A DNA stretch of 64,000 nt, taken from the NCBI RefSeq assembly GCF_002087295.1, contig NZ_MWVI01000076.1, forward strand, positions 41,236 to 105,235. The letters run 5' to 3'. Shown here piece after piece: positions 10,212-20,665 of the stretch (positions are counted from its first letter, which is position 1; the number at the start of each line of letters is the position of its first letter). This DNA is from Vreelandella lionensis (GTDB taxonomy: Bacteria > Pseudomonadota > Gammaproteobacteria > Pseudomonadales > Halomonadaceae). The translations under genes were made by a program, and so were the position numbers. The notes below the pieces were generated by a model that made no database searches, was not told the DNA's origin, and saw only the letters and a list, made by a program, of their open reading frames with translations.

Positions 10212-10992
10212 CTATGCGGATTTGTCGGCGTTCTCTTGGTTCACACTACCGGTTCCACTCTTTTTAGCGGCTTTTTCAGTCGCCGAGAGAATGCCGCGCA
10301 GAATGTTCATCTCCATCTTTTCAGGCCGTGCCCGTAAATAGAGGCGTCGCAAGCGTGCCATGAGCTGGCGCGGCTGGGCAGGGTCGTGAAACTCGATGGC
10401 GATTAGCGCCCGCTCTAAGTGCTCGAAGTAGCGCTCAAGCTCTTCGTGGGTCGCTAGCTCGTCATTATCATCGGCAGCAGTTGGGGCATCTGCCTGGCTT
10501 AGCCACGCCATGCGACACTCGTAGGCCACCACTTGAACCGCCGCGGCAAGGTTGAGCGAGCTAAAATCAGCGTTGGTCGGAATATGCACATGGGCATGGC
10601 AGCGCTGCAGCTCGGCGTTGGTTAAGCCGCTGTCTTCACGGCCAAACACCAGCGCCACACGGGCATTTTCTGGCTGGCATTCGCCGGGTAGGCGCTCGGC
10701 AAGTTCCCGAGGCGATATCATCGGCCAGGGCAGCGTGCGCGAGCGGGCGCTGGCGGCAAACAGCCAGCGTGCAATCGGCCACGGCTTCTTCAAGTGTGGC
10801 GTGCACGGTGGCTTGGTGAAGCAGGTGATCGGCACCTGAGGCGCGAGAAATACTGTCTTGAGTGATGATGTCGCAGCGAGGAGCGACCAGGGCTAAATCC
10901 GCTAAGCCCATGTTATGCATGGCGCGTGCCACGCCGCCAATGTTGCCTGGGTGGCTGGTGCCAATTAGAACAATTCGAATGCGCTCAAGCAT
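10212..10992 (-). CDS. trmJ: tRNA (cytidine/uridine-2'-O-)-methyltransferase TrmJ (frameshifted)
   Basis: TrmJ is a SPOUT methyltransferase that 2'-O-methylates position 32 of several tRNAs. The N-terminal block is IGTSHPGNIGGVARAMHNMG and the knot/SAM motif is VFGREDSGLTNAEL. The frame breaks near 10760: after DCTLAV the sequence should continue with ASARSRTLPWPM, which is found in the next frame. The ATG at 10992 (MLERIRIVL) is the natural start; the open frame extends upstream without homology. The gene is divergent from the suhB-like gene, a common gammaproteobacterial arrangement. The restored protein is about 260 residues. Confidence 0.92.
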
Positions 10993-11132
10993 AGTAGGCC
11001 CGGTGTAAGTGCGTAAAACGCGCAGTTTAGCATGAGTCGATGGCATGCCCGAGGGGCCTCTGGTAGAATTGCCCGCCAAAAGGCGTATTGCGCCTGACCC
11101 GTTCTTTAACATCACTGTGACAAGGCCCGATC

Positions 11133-11928
11133 ATGAATCCGATGGTCCAATTTACGCTGCGCGCTGCGCGTGGCGCTGTTGAACACTTTTTACGCGTTCG
11201 CGAACGTATCGAAAACGCCCATGAAGAATTTAACCTCGACCGCGTGCTAGAAGACACAGCGCGTAAAGCCGAGGCGACCATCGTTCAACAGCTGCAGCGT
11301 GGTTATCCTCTCCATGGTTTCTCCGGTCGCTATACGCCCTACAAAGCGGGTGAAGGCGAAGGTGAAGATACCGTATGGAAAATTGAACCGCTGCACGGCT
11401 ACTCCAACTTGGCGGTAGCAGGGAAAGGGCTTTGCACTCTCAGTGGTGTGTCTCGTTAAAGGTCGCCCCGAACACGCGGTGGTGATCTCTCCCTTTGGTG
11501 ATGACGAATATATCGCCAGTCGCGGCCGCGGCGCTCAGCACAACGACAAGCGCATGCGGGTTAGCAAACCAACCGCTATTCCTGCCACACGCATGGCGAT
11601 GAGCCTGCCAGAAACCTGGCTGCGCCCGAGCCATCTGCCTGCTTACTTAACCATTACCCAGCAGCTCGCGCCGCAGGTAGAGACCCTGGTAGCGACCGGC
11701 AGCGGCCTGCTGGATATGTGCGAGCTGGCCGCAGGACGTGTAGACAGCGTCTTTGTGCTGGGCCTAGAAGAGCAGGATATGCAGGTAGGTACGCTGCTGC
11801 TAAAAGAAGCGGGCGCGCTGATGGGAACCCCGGATGGCAAGCCGACCGTGAATGCCGAAAGCAAACTAATGGCCGCTGGCCCGCGCCTCTACAAAGCGCT
11901 GATTAAGCAGCTGGCGCCGCACTTCTAA
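11133..11928 (+). CDS. SuhB-like inositol monophosphatase family protein with altered active site (frameshifted)
   Basis: Position opposite trmJ, length (about 265 residues after repair) and segments such as AVVISPFGDDEYIASRGRGA, TGSGLLDMCELAAGRVDSVF and LLKEAGALM place it in the SuhB/IMPase family. The metal-binding motifs are changed: the usual GEES is SGRY (about 64-67), DPLDGT is EPLHGY (85-90) and WDxAAG is QDMQVG. Inositol phosphatase activity is therefore unlikely. E. coli SuhB also works as an rRNA transcription antitermination factor without catalysis, which this protein could still do. The frame breaks near 11430 (GKG to ALSVVCLV). Confidence 0.85.
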
Positions 11929-11955
11929 GAAGAGCGCGTTAGCTGTGAAGATATG

Positions 11956-11991
11956 AAAAGGCCCTGCCGGTTGATTCCGGCAGGGCCTTTT
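11956..11991. terminator. Bidirectional intrinsic terminator between suhB-like and secF
   Basis: A perfect 15-bp stem (AAAAGGCCCTGCCGG and its complement) closes a 6-base loop, with A-rich and T-rich arms on either side. It lies between two converging genes and can serve both. Confidence 0.92.
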
Positions 11992-12011
11992 CGTTGGCTG
12001 CTATAACGCGT

Positions 12012-12944
12012 TTAGGGCAGCTCTTCTTCCTCTTCATCCACTTCTTTCTTGGTGGGAATCAGGTCTTCCCGAGAGAGTTTCAGCGGAATCAACAGGGCAC
12101 CGGAGATATAGATAGACGAGAACGTACCCACCACGATACCCACCAGTAGGGCGATCGCGAAGTTCTCGATCATATCGCCACCGAGCAGCAGCAGCGCTAG
12201 CAGTACCAGCACGGTTGTGCCTGAGGTAGCTAATGTGCGCGACAACGTAGCGTTAATCGCCTCGTTGAAAATCTGCGGCATATCGTCGATACGCGAGGTG
12301 CGGATCGTCTCGCGAATACGGTCATAGACCAGAATGGTGTCGTTCAGCGAGTAGCCGATGACCGCCAGAATGGCCGCCAGCACCGTGAGGTCGAAGTCGA
12401 GCTGGAACAGCGCGAACACGCCTACGACGATGATCACGTCGTGCAGCAGGGCAAGCAGGGCACCAAGGGCGAACTTGTACTGGAAGCGGAAAGCTACGTA
12501 AAGCATCACCACGCCCAGCGCGACGAGCAGGCCTAAGCCGCTCTGGTCACGCAACTGGTCGCCGACCTGGGCGCCCACGAACTCGGCGCGCACTAAGTTG
12601 ACACTATCGCCATTGGCACGCAGCAGATTGACAACCTCGTTACCCACGTCGCCATCAAACGCTTGCTGTAGGCGAATCAATACTTCTGTTGAAGCGCCAA
12701 AGGTTTGTACCGAGACATCCTGGAAACCGCTGTTTTCCAGCAGCTGACGAATGGCATCCAGCGACGGCGCGGCACCGTAGCGCACCTCCACCAGGGTGCC
12801 GCCGGTAAAGTCCAGGCCCAGATTGAGCTGCTGAAATAGAACGGCGCCAATAGAGACAATCAGCATCACGGCCGAGACGACAAACGCGAGGTTGCGCCGT
12901 CCCATAAAGTCGATGCGCAGTTGTGATAGGGGTTTCATTACCAC
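12012..12944 (-). CDS. secF: Protein translocase subunit SecF
   Basis: SecF pairs with SecD in the inner membrane and uses the proton gradient to help pull exported proteins through SecYEG. The 310-residue protein has the N-terminal helix (FVVSAVMLIVSIGAVLF), the DFTGGTLVEVRY motif, a periplasmic domain and five more helices with VIGYSLNDTILVYDRIRE. It follows secD by 43 bases on the same strand. The acidic C-terminus (KKEVDEEEEELP) is a normal variable tail. Confidence 0.96.
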   Translation of the reverse strand: MVMKPLSQLRIDFMGRRNLAFVVSAVMLIVSIGAVLFQQLNLGLDFTGGTLVEVRYGAAPSLDAIRQLLENSGFQDVSVQTFGASTEVLIRLQQAFDGDVGNEVVNLLRANGDSVNLVRAEFVGAQVGDQLRDQSGLGLLVALGVVMLYVAFRFQYKFALGALLALLHDVIIVVGVFALFQLDFDLTVLAAILAVIGYSLNDTILVYDRIRETIRTSRIDDMPQIFNEAINATLSRTLATSGTTVLVLLALLLLGGDMIENFAIALLVGIVVGTFSSIYISGALLIPLKLSREDLIPTKKEVDEEEEELP

Positions 12945-12987
12945 CTCTTAAATTCTGTGCTGAGCGCGTGTTGAGATCCCATCGAGA

Positions 12988-14842
12988 TTAGATCCACAGC
13001 TTTTTGACGGGCTTGCCACCATAGGTCAGGTTGACCATGGCGCGCGTCACCAGCAGCGCAGTGAACAACGATGTCAGGATGCCGATTGAAAGCGTGACGG
13101 CAAAGCCCTTCACCGGGCCGGTGCCAATCGAGAACAGAATCACCGCCACCAGCAGCGTGGTGATGTTGGCATCCACAATCGAGGTGAACGCCCGTTCATA
13201 ACCCGCGTAAATAGCTTGCTGAATCGACATGCCGTTGCGCAGTTCTTCGCGTATCCGCTCAAAGATAAGCACGTTGGCGTCTACCGCCATGCCCAGCGTC
13301 AACACGATACCGGCAATACCGGGTAGCGTGAGCGTGGCGCCCAGCATCGACATCACGGCGACTAGCAGCGTGAGGTTGAGCGCCAGGGCGATGTTGGCAA
13401 AAACGCCGAACACCTTGTAGCGCACCAGCATAAACAGCACGACTAGCAGCAGGCCGATCTGCACCGATAGCAGGCCGCGCTCGATGTTTTCAGCGCCTAG
13501 GCTTGGTCCAATGGTGCGCTCTTGCACGAAGTAAATCGGCGCTGCTAGCGAACCGGAACGCAGTAGCAGGGCAAGCTCGGCGGCTTCAGTGGGGGAATCA
13601 AGGCCGGTGATGCGGAAGCTGTTACCCAGCGCACTTTGAATCGTCGCCAAGCTGATCAGGCCGCGCTCGGTATACGGTTCGCGAACAATGGTCTCTTCGC
13701 CCGTTTCCGGGTCGACTTCGGATGCGGTCTTCGCTCTTATGCTCGATAAACAGCACCGCCATGTTGCGGCCAATGATGGTGCGCGTTGCGCGGTTCATCA
13801 GCGTGCCGCCGGTGCCATCCAGGTTGATGTTGACCTGGGGGCGACCGTTTTCGTCGAAGCTGTTGCTGGCGCTGGAGACGCTGTCACCAGTAATGATCAC
13901 ATCCCGCATCAGCTCCGCTGAGCGGGCCGGGTCGTTACGAAACTCAAAGCGTTCGGTTTCGGCATCCGGCGTATCGTTGCGCGCTTCTAGACGAAACTCG
14001 AGGTTGGCCGTCGCGCCCACGATCCGCTTGGCGGCCACGGTGTCCTGTACGCCGGGTAGCTCGACCACGATTTGGCTCGGCCCTTGGCGCTGTACCATGG
14101 GCTCGGCCACGCCCAGCTCGTTCACGCGGTTGCGCAGCGTGGTCAAGTTCTGGTTGATGGCGTAGTCCTGGATTTCGTTGACCGTGACATCGCTCAGCGT
14201 CATGACAAGGCTTGAAGCACGGCCATCCCCTTCGCTGGTGTACTCGAAGTTCGGGAAGTCGCGGCTGATCAAGCGGCGGGCGGTATCGCGGTCTTCAGTG
14301 CTGGCGAAGTCGATAGAGAGCGAGCGCTCTTCAATGGTGGTGTTGCGGTAGCGAATGCGTTCGCCACGCAGCAGTGCGCGCCTGTCGCTGGCGTTCACCT
14401 CAAGGCGCTGGGTCAGCGCGGCATCCATATCCACTTCCAGTAGGAAGTGAACGCCGCCGCGTAAATCGAGGCCCAGCGTCATCGGGGAAGCAGAAAAAGC
14501 TTGCAGCCAGCCAGGTGTCGCATCGGCAAGGTTGAGCGCCACGGTCGCGTTGGGGCCAAGCACCTCGGCGGCAATATCCCGCGCGTCGAGCTGGTCATCG
14601 TCGCTTTGCAGACGAATCAGCCATTGACCATTGTTCTCTTCAACGGCTTTGACGGCGATATCGCGCTCGCTGAGCGCTTCTTCAACGCGGGTAATTTGCC
14701 GTTCATCCAGGGCGTTGCCGTGGGCATCGCTAACCTGAATAGCGGGATCTGCGGGGAATAGATTGGGAAGCGAGTAGATAAGGCCAGCCACCAGGACGAC
14801 CAGTATCAGCAGATACTTCCACAGGGGGTAACGGTTGAGCAT
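12988..14842 (-). CDS. secD: Protein translocase subunit SecD (frameshifted)
   Basis: SecD has a large periplasmic P1 domain (about residues 30-440) and a C-terminal six-helix RND-like part ([38 protein letters not shown]). [16 protein letters not shown] marks the start of the periplasmic domain. The frame breaks near 13733, in [11 protein letters not shown], and resumes one frame away at [14 protein letters not shown]. The restored length is about 618 residues, normal for the family. It is grouped with yajC and secF as usual. SecD is needed for efficient export, so the break is probably a sequence error. Confidence 0.95.
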
Positions 14843-14976
14843 GCAAGCCCTGCCTTCAATTACAAACGGAATCGCTGTGCACAGACAGGCTGGTCACAGC
14901 AACGTTCACCATCGACGCTACCATGTCACCCCTGCCGGGGTGGCTGGCACTGGGTCGGCAGGGGGGAGTGCAAGCG

Positions 14977-15303
14977 TTAGATGGACTTAATGGTGCCTTT
15001 AGGCAGTACGGCAGCAACGGCGTTCTTCTGCACGTTCACTTCGGTACCTTCAGAGACTTCCAGGCTCAGGAACTCATCGCTGACTTTGGATACGCGGCCA
15101 ACCAGGCCACCACCGATCACGACTTCATCGCCTTTGGCGAGACCAGACACCAGCTGTTTGTGCTGCTTGGCACGCTTAGCTTGCGGACGCCACAGAAGGA
15201 AGTAAAAAATCAGTACGAAACCGACCAGCATAAGGATTGGCGCGATGCCGCCGCCAGCAGCGGCTTCTTGGGCATGGGCTGGTGAGATGAAGAAATCCAG
15301 CAT
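14977..15303 (-). CDS. yajC: Sec accessory membrane protein YajC
   Basis: YajC is a small single-span membrane protein that joins SecDF. The protein starts MLDFFISPAHAQ, with a membrane helix at about residues 18-40 (APILMLVGFVLIFYFLLW) followed by RPQAKRAKQHK, the family signature. The ATG at 15303 is chosen over an upstream in-frame start because an AGGAG lies just before it and homologues begin here. It lies between tgt and secD. Confidence 0.95.
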   Translation of the reverse strand: MLDFFISPAHAQEAAAGGGIAPILMLVGFVLIFYFLLWRPQAKRAKQHKQLVSGLAKGDEVVIGGGLVGRVSKVSDEFLSLEVSEGTEVNVQKNAVAAVLPKGTIKSI

Positions 15304-15380
15304 TGCAGGGAACTCCTGGGTTAGAACACTCAATGGGTGAACGGATTAAGCCACTCGCCTCAGCCAGTGGCTTTTATTGT

Positions 15381-16537
<1,157 letters not shown>

Positions 16538-16541
16538 TTAA

Positions 16542-17574
16542 TTAGCGGGTAAGCAGCATGGCGTCGCCATAACTAAAAAAGGCGTACCGCTCTTCTACCG
16601 CCGTACGGTAAGCCTGCATCATGTGTTCATAGCCTGCGAACGCTGACACCAGCATCAGCAGAGTAGATTCGGGCAGGTGGAAGTTGGTAATCAGGGCATC
16701 CACGCAGCGCCACTCGTAGCCTGGGTAGATTGAAAATATCCGTGTCGCCGCTGAATGGGGCAATCTTGCCGTCGCTGCTCTTCATGCAGGCGCTCTCCAG
16801 GCAACGGACGCTGGTGGTACCCACGGCAATCACTCGTTTGCCAGCGGCCTGGGTGTCGCGAACCTGTTGGCAGGTAGCTTCGCTCACCTCAATCCATTCG
16901 CTGTGCATATGGTGCTCAAGGATGTTGTCCACTCGCACTGGCTGAAAAGTACCCGCGCCAACATGAAGTGTCACAAAGGCACTGTTGATGCCTTTTTCGG
17001 CCAGGGCATCCAGCAGCGGTTGATCGAAGTGAAGGCCAGCGGTAGGTGCCGCAACGGCACCATCGCGGCGGGCATAGACGGTTTGATAGCGCTCGCGGTC
17101 GCTCAACTCGTCTTCCCGGGTGATATAGGGCGGCAGCGGCATATGGCCGTGCTTTTCCAGCAGCGCGATCATTGGCGTATCGCCTAAAAAGTGCAGCTCG
17201 AACAGTGCATCACGGCGGCCTTCGACCACGGCGTGGATATCGCCCTCGAAAATCAGCTCGGTGCCCGGCTTGGGCGATTTGCTTGAGCGGATATGCGCCA
17301 GCCCCCGGTGGCTATCCAGCGGGCGCTCCAGCAGCATTTCCACCTTGCCGCCGCTGGCCTTATGGCCATGCAGGCGGGCGGGAATCACGCGGGTATCGTT
17401 AAACACCAACAGGTCGCCCGGCTCAAGTAGGTCCAGCAGGTCAGGAAAGCGGCGATGAGCCAGCGCGCCGCTTTGACCATCCACACACAGTAAACGGCAA
17501 TCACTGCGCTGCTCGGACGGATAGCGGGCAATTAGCTCATCGGGTAGCTCGAAATGGAAGTCCGCACGCTGCAT
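16542..17574 (-). CDS. queA: S-adenosylmethionine:tRNA ribosyltransferase-isomerase QueA (frameshifted)
   Basis: QueA adds the ribosyl part of SAM to preQ1 in tRNA to form epoxyqueuosine. [16 protein letters not shown] at the N-terminus, [17 protein letters not shown] in the middle and [20 protein letters not shown] near the C-terminus are family blocks. The frame breaks near 16735, in GDTDIF-YPGYEW, where one extra base seems present. The restored length is about 344 residues. The next gene, tgt, acts one step earlier in the same pathway. Confidence 0.95.
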
Positions 17575-17649
17575 GTGAAGAAGCTCTTTTCAGTGGTCAA
17601 ACAAGCCGCCTAGGATAGCGCTTTAGGTGGATAAAGTCAGTCGATGAGA

Positions 17650-17677
17650 TTGACCTGGGGGGTTATCTCCGTATAAT
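17650..17677 (+). promoter_or_regulatory. tRNA-Leu promoter
   Basis: TTGACC (17650-17655) and a perfect TATAAT (17672-17677) are separated by 16 bp, about 12 bases before the tRNA 5' end. This is a strong sigma-70 arrangement. Confidence 0.85.
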
Positions 17678-17688
17678 GCGCATCCATT

Positions 17689-17775
17689 GCCGGTGTGGCG
17701 GAATTGGTAGACGCAGCGGATTCAAAATCCGCCGCCTTTACGGGTGTGCCAGTTCGAGTCTGGCCACCGGCACCA
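17689..17775 (+). tRNA. tRNA-Leu (CAA anticodon)
   Basis: A class II tRNA of 87 bases including encoded CCA. The acceptor stem GCCGGTG pairs with CACCGGC; the anticodon stem GCGGA/TCCGC closes the loop TTCAAAA, giving anticodon CAA for UUG codons. It has a long variable arm (GCCTTTACGGGTGT region) and a T loop TTCGAGT. It has its own promoter and terminator. Confidence 0.96.
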
Positions 17776-17782
17776 AATTCAG

Positions 17783-17815
17783 GGGCTTAGCGTTTTATCG
17801 CTAGGCCCTTTTTTT
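17783..17815 (+). terminator. tRNA-Leu terminator
   Basis: The hairpin GGGCTTAGCG-loop-CGCTAGGCCC is followed by seven T residues, eight bases after the tRNA. Confidence 0.9.
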
Positions 17816-17984
17816 GTGCCCGTTGTTTGATGATTCACGCTAATAAAACGTTTTAGTGAAGATGTCAGTGAGTCAAAAATTCCAAATTTCAGCCCATTAG
17901 GGCCTAGTGCTAAACGCTTTTTATGGTAAATATGCGGGGTTGTTATAAACGAAAGAAAAAACCTACCTTCGCTGGAGATATCCC

Positions 17985-18341
17985 ATGGGCGTGACCTATC
18001 ACGAAAGCAATGCACGTATGAGCCAAGTGGCTGTTCATAACGGAACGGTCTACCTCGCGGGCCAAGTACCGGCAGATGCCACGGTGGGCATGCGTGGCCA
18101 AACCGAGCAGGTGTTGGCGCGCATCGATGAGCTGCTGGCGCAGGCGGGCACCTCTAAAGAGCACCTGATCTCTGCTCAGGTGTGGGTGACCGATATGGCC
18201 GAGTTTGCGGAAATGAACGAAGTGTGGGAAGCCTGGGTGGTGCCGGGTCGTCCGCCGGTACGCGCGGCGCTGGAAGCCAAGCTGGCCAAGCCCGAGTGGA
18301 AAGTGGAAATTATGGTGATCGCAGCCCTGCCTGACGCATAA
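17985..18341 (+). CDS. RidA-family protein, copy 1
   Basis: This 118-residue YjgF/YER057c/UK114 protein is of the kind that hydrolyses reactive enamine/imine intermediates or binds small metabolites. Family features include HNGTVYLAGQVP, the conserved Arg in GRPPVRAALEAKL and a C-terminal VEIMVIAA. It has a near twin at 19340, beginning with the same MGVTY and the same TSKEHLIS segment, with the AraC regulator between them. It may clear imines released by the neighbouring aminotransferases and OCD-like enzyme. Whether it has archetypal RidA deaminase activity cannot be told from the sequence. Confidence 0.9.
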   Translation: MGVTYHESNARMSQVAVHNGTVYLAGQVPADATVGMRGQTEQVLARIDELLAQAGTSKEHLISAQVWVTDMAEFAEMNEVWEAWVVPGRPPVRAALEAKLAKPEWKVEIMVIAALPDA

Positions 18342-18358
18342 GGGTAGTGGCCTGTTGT

Positions 18359-18394
18359 AGGGTGCGTTAATGCAACGTTAACGCACCCTCGATT
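18359..18394 (+). terminator. Terminator after RidA copy 1
   Basis: GGGTGCGTTAA and TTAACGCACCC form an 11-bp stem around a 7-base loop, followed by TCGATTTT. Confidence 0.8.
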
Positions 18395-18416
18395 TTAAGC
18401 GGGGCATCGCCGTATA

Positions 18417-19223
18417 GTGAAGGCCCTTGTTGAGAATCAACCCAATGGTAAGTTCATGGCCCAGTTTGAGCTGCATAGCCGCAATTTGGCCCCAGAGCAG
18501 GTGGCGCACTCCCACAATTTCCACCAGCTAATCCTGGCGACGTGTGGCGTTACCGAGCTTGCCATGGAAGGCCAGGGGGAGCGGGTCACCGCTCGCCGTG
18601 GCTGTTTGATCCCTTCGTCGCGCCATCACGAGTATCAGGGCGATGGCAGCAACCGTACGCTGGTGCTGGATATCCCCGTGCAGCACTTAGCCACGCTGGA
18701 AAAGGGCAGTGAGATTGAGCGCTTATTCGATAAGCCGCGTTTCTTTACCGTTCCGCCTGCCTTAAATCAGCTTACCCATGCGCTCGCTCATCAGCTTGAT
18801 CAGTGCCCAGCACTGCAAAATGAAATCGCCGTGCTGCTGCTGCGGGCGCTCTATATGTACCTAAACGATGCGCCAAAACAGACGGCCGACCAGCTCGGAG
18901 TTCGGTGTATCAGCGAACGGCTCGATCTAGAACGTTTGGATGCTTGGCTAGATCAGCATTTGGCGGATGAAATACGGGTGGAGCAGTTAGCCGCGCTGTG
19001 TGCGTTAAGCCCTGGGCACTTTCATAGCTGCTTTCGCGAGTTAACTGGCGTGACGCCGCTGGCTTATGTACAGCGCAGGCGGTTAGAGCATGCGCGCACG
19101 ATGGTTCGCCATAGCGCGCTGAGTCTTGGCCACATTGCCATGCTGGTGGGCTTTCGCGACCAAGGCAGCTTCTCCCGCGCCTATCGTCGTTACTTTGAGA
19201 TTTCCCCCTCTTCTGATAGATAA
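18417..19223 (+). CDS. AraC-family transcriptional regulator
   Basis: The protein has an N-terminal cupin-like effector domain (HSHNFHQLILATCGV, PSSRHHEYQGDG) and a C-terminal double-HTH AraC domain (LAALCALSPGHFHSCFREL and GHIAMLVGFRDQGSFSRAYRRYF). The open frame begins with GTG at 18417, giving 268 residues; an ATG at 18456 (MAQFELHSRN) is an equally good start. It sits between two ridA paralogues, upstream of the OCD/deacetylase run, and is the obvious candidate regulator of that run. The effector is not known. Confidence 0.88.
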   Translation: MKALVENQPNGKFMAQFELHSRNLAPEQVAHSHNFHQLILATCGVTELAMEGQGERVTARRGCLIPSSRHHEYQGDGSNRTLVLDIPVQHLATLEKGSEIERLFDKPRFFTVPPALNQLTHALAHQLDQCPALQNEIAVLLLRALYMYLNDAPKQTADQLGVRCISERLDLERLDAWLDQHLADEIRVEQLAALCALSPGHFHSCFRELTGVTPLAYVQRRRLEHARTMVRHSALSLGHIAMLVGFRDQGSFSRAYRRYFEISPSSDR

Positions 19224-19339
19224 CGCCTGAACACGCTGCCTGCCTGACTTGCGGGCAAATTTGCCAGAGTTTCGGGTCAGCACACCCTTTTGCATCGTCG
19301 TAGTCTCAAGAGGATCCCCCCCTTCCTTGGAGAGACCCC

Positions 19340-19695
19340 ATGGGCGTGACCTACCAAGACAGCAATACTCGCATGAGCAAAGTGGCGATTCATAACGGCA
19401 CGGTGTATCTCGCAGGCCAAGTGCCAACGGATACCACCGCCGATATGCGTGGGCAAACCGAGCAAGTGCTTGCACGTATCGACCAACTGCTGGTGCAAGC
19501 GGGGACATCCAAAGAGCACCTAATTTCTCCCAAGTGTGGGTCACCAGCATGGCGGAGTTCGATCAAATGAACCAAGCTTGGGATGCCTGGGTAGTGCCGG
19601 GCCGCCCGCCAGTGCGCGCCGCGCTTGAAGCCAAGCTGGCTAAGCCTGAGTGGAAAGTCGAAATCATGGTCATCGCCGCAGTTCCGGAGGCATGA
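19340..19695 (+). CDS. RidA-family protein, copy 2 (frameshifted)
   Basis: This second RidA paralogue is highly similar to the copy at 17985 (HNGTVYLAGQVP, MRGQTEQVLARID, TSKEHLIS and GRPPVRAALEAKLAKPEWK are shared). The frame breaks near 19527: after EHLIS the text should read QVWVTSMAEF, which is in the next frame and runs to a TGA at 19693-19695. The stop is only one base before the ATG of the OCD-like gene, so the two are translated together. It probably serves imine handling in the same pathway. Confidence 0.88.
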
Positions 19696-19696
19696 T

Positions 19697-20644
19697 ATGC
19701 AGGTCGTCTCAGCAGTGGAAGTAGCAAAGTATCTTGCTTGGCAAGGGTTGATCGAACGCTTACGGCATACCTTTGTGAACGGCGTGGAATCTCCGCCGCG
19801 TCATCACCATGCTAGGCACCGTCCAGATGGTGAAGTCACCATGCTGCTGATGCCCGCCTGGGAAGCCGCTGGCTATATCGGTGTGAAAATGGTCAACGTG
19901 TTTCCGCAAAACGCCGAGCACGGTATTCCCGCTATTTCCGGGCTTTACCTGCTAAGCGAAGGCAAGCACGGCCAGCCGCTGGCCTGTATCGATGGCAGTG
20001 AATTAACCCGCCGCCGTACTGCGGCAGCCTCTGCTCTGGCTGCTCAAGCATTAGCCAACGAAGAGGCTGATACGCTATTGGTCGTGGGGACAGGAAAGCT
20101 GGCACCCATGGTAATTGAAGCCCACGCTAGCGTGCGGCCGATCAAGCGGGTACTGATCTGGGGACGTAACCCCAGCAAGGCAACGGCGATTGCTGAGGAG
20201 TACGCAAGCCGTTTTGATACCCAAGTAGTAGAAGCATTACCCGCCGCCGTGGCGGAAGCGGATATTGTCAGTTGCGTGACGCTCTCTACCCAGCCGATCA
20301 TTAAAGGCGAATGGCTGACGCCAGGAACACACCTGGATCTAATTGGCGCGTTTCGGCCGCAAATGCGGGAAACCGACGCAGAGTGCTTACGCCGCTCACA
20401 AGTATTTGTGGATACCTACGCCGGGGCAAAAGGCGAAGCGGGAGATATTCTGCAGGCCATAGATGAAGGCGCTTTCCAATTTGATGACATCCAAGCCGAG
20501 CTTGCCGAAGTGCTGACAGGCACCAAACCTGGGCGCTCGGATAAAGACGCCATCACGCTATTTAAATCGGTGGGCTCTTCGCTGGAAGATTTAGCCGCTG
20601 CTATTGAAATATGGGAGTCACTGCCTGAATCTGCTGTTTCATAG
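19697..20644 (+). CDS. Ornithine cyclodeaminase / mu-crystallin family protein
   Basis: The family includes ornithine cyclodeaminase, alanine dehydrogenase and ketimine reductases, all NAD(P)-dependent enzymes that handle imines. The nucleotide-binding site is DTLLVVGTGKLAPMVIEAH (about residues 110-130); LTRRRTAAASALAAQALA is the family helix and DLIGAFRPQMRETD a later block. The start ATG at 19697 is set by the adjoining RidA stop; a longer in-frame extension overlaps RidA and shows no homology. The intact product is about 315 residues. True substrate unknown; context suggests an imine derived from a diamine or amino acid. Confidence 0.88.
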   Translation: MQVVSAVEVAKYLAWQGLIERLRHTFVNGVESPPRHHHARHRPDGEVTMLLMPAWEAAGYIGVKMVNVFPQNAEHGIPAISGLYLLSEGKHGQPLACIDGSELTRRRTAAASALAAQALANEEADTLLVVGTGKLAPMVIEAHASVRPIKRVLIWGRNPSKATAIAEEYASRFDTQVVEALPAAVAEADIVSCVTLSTQPIIKGEWLTPGTHLDLIGAFRPQMRETDAECLRRSQVFVDTYAGAKGEAGDILQAIDEGAFQFDDIQAELAEVLTGTKPGRSDKDAITLFKSVGSSLEDLAAAIEIWESLPESAVS

Positions 20645-20665
20645 TTTCGCTAAGGACTGCGACCC

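Noticed and set aside
17779..18164. Minus-strand open frames over the tRNA terminator and ridA-1
   Set aside because: They are antisense shadows of the tRNA tail and the RidA gene.
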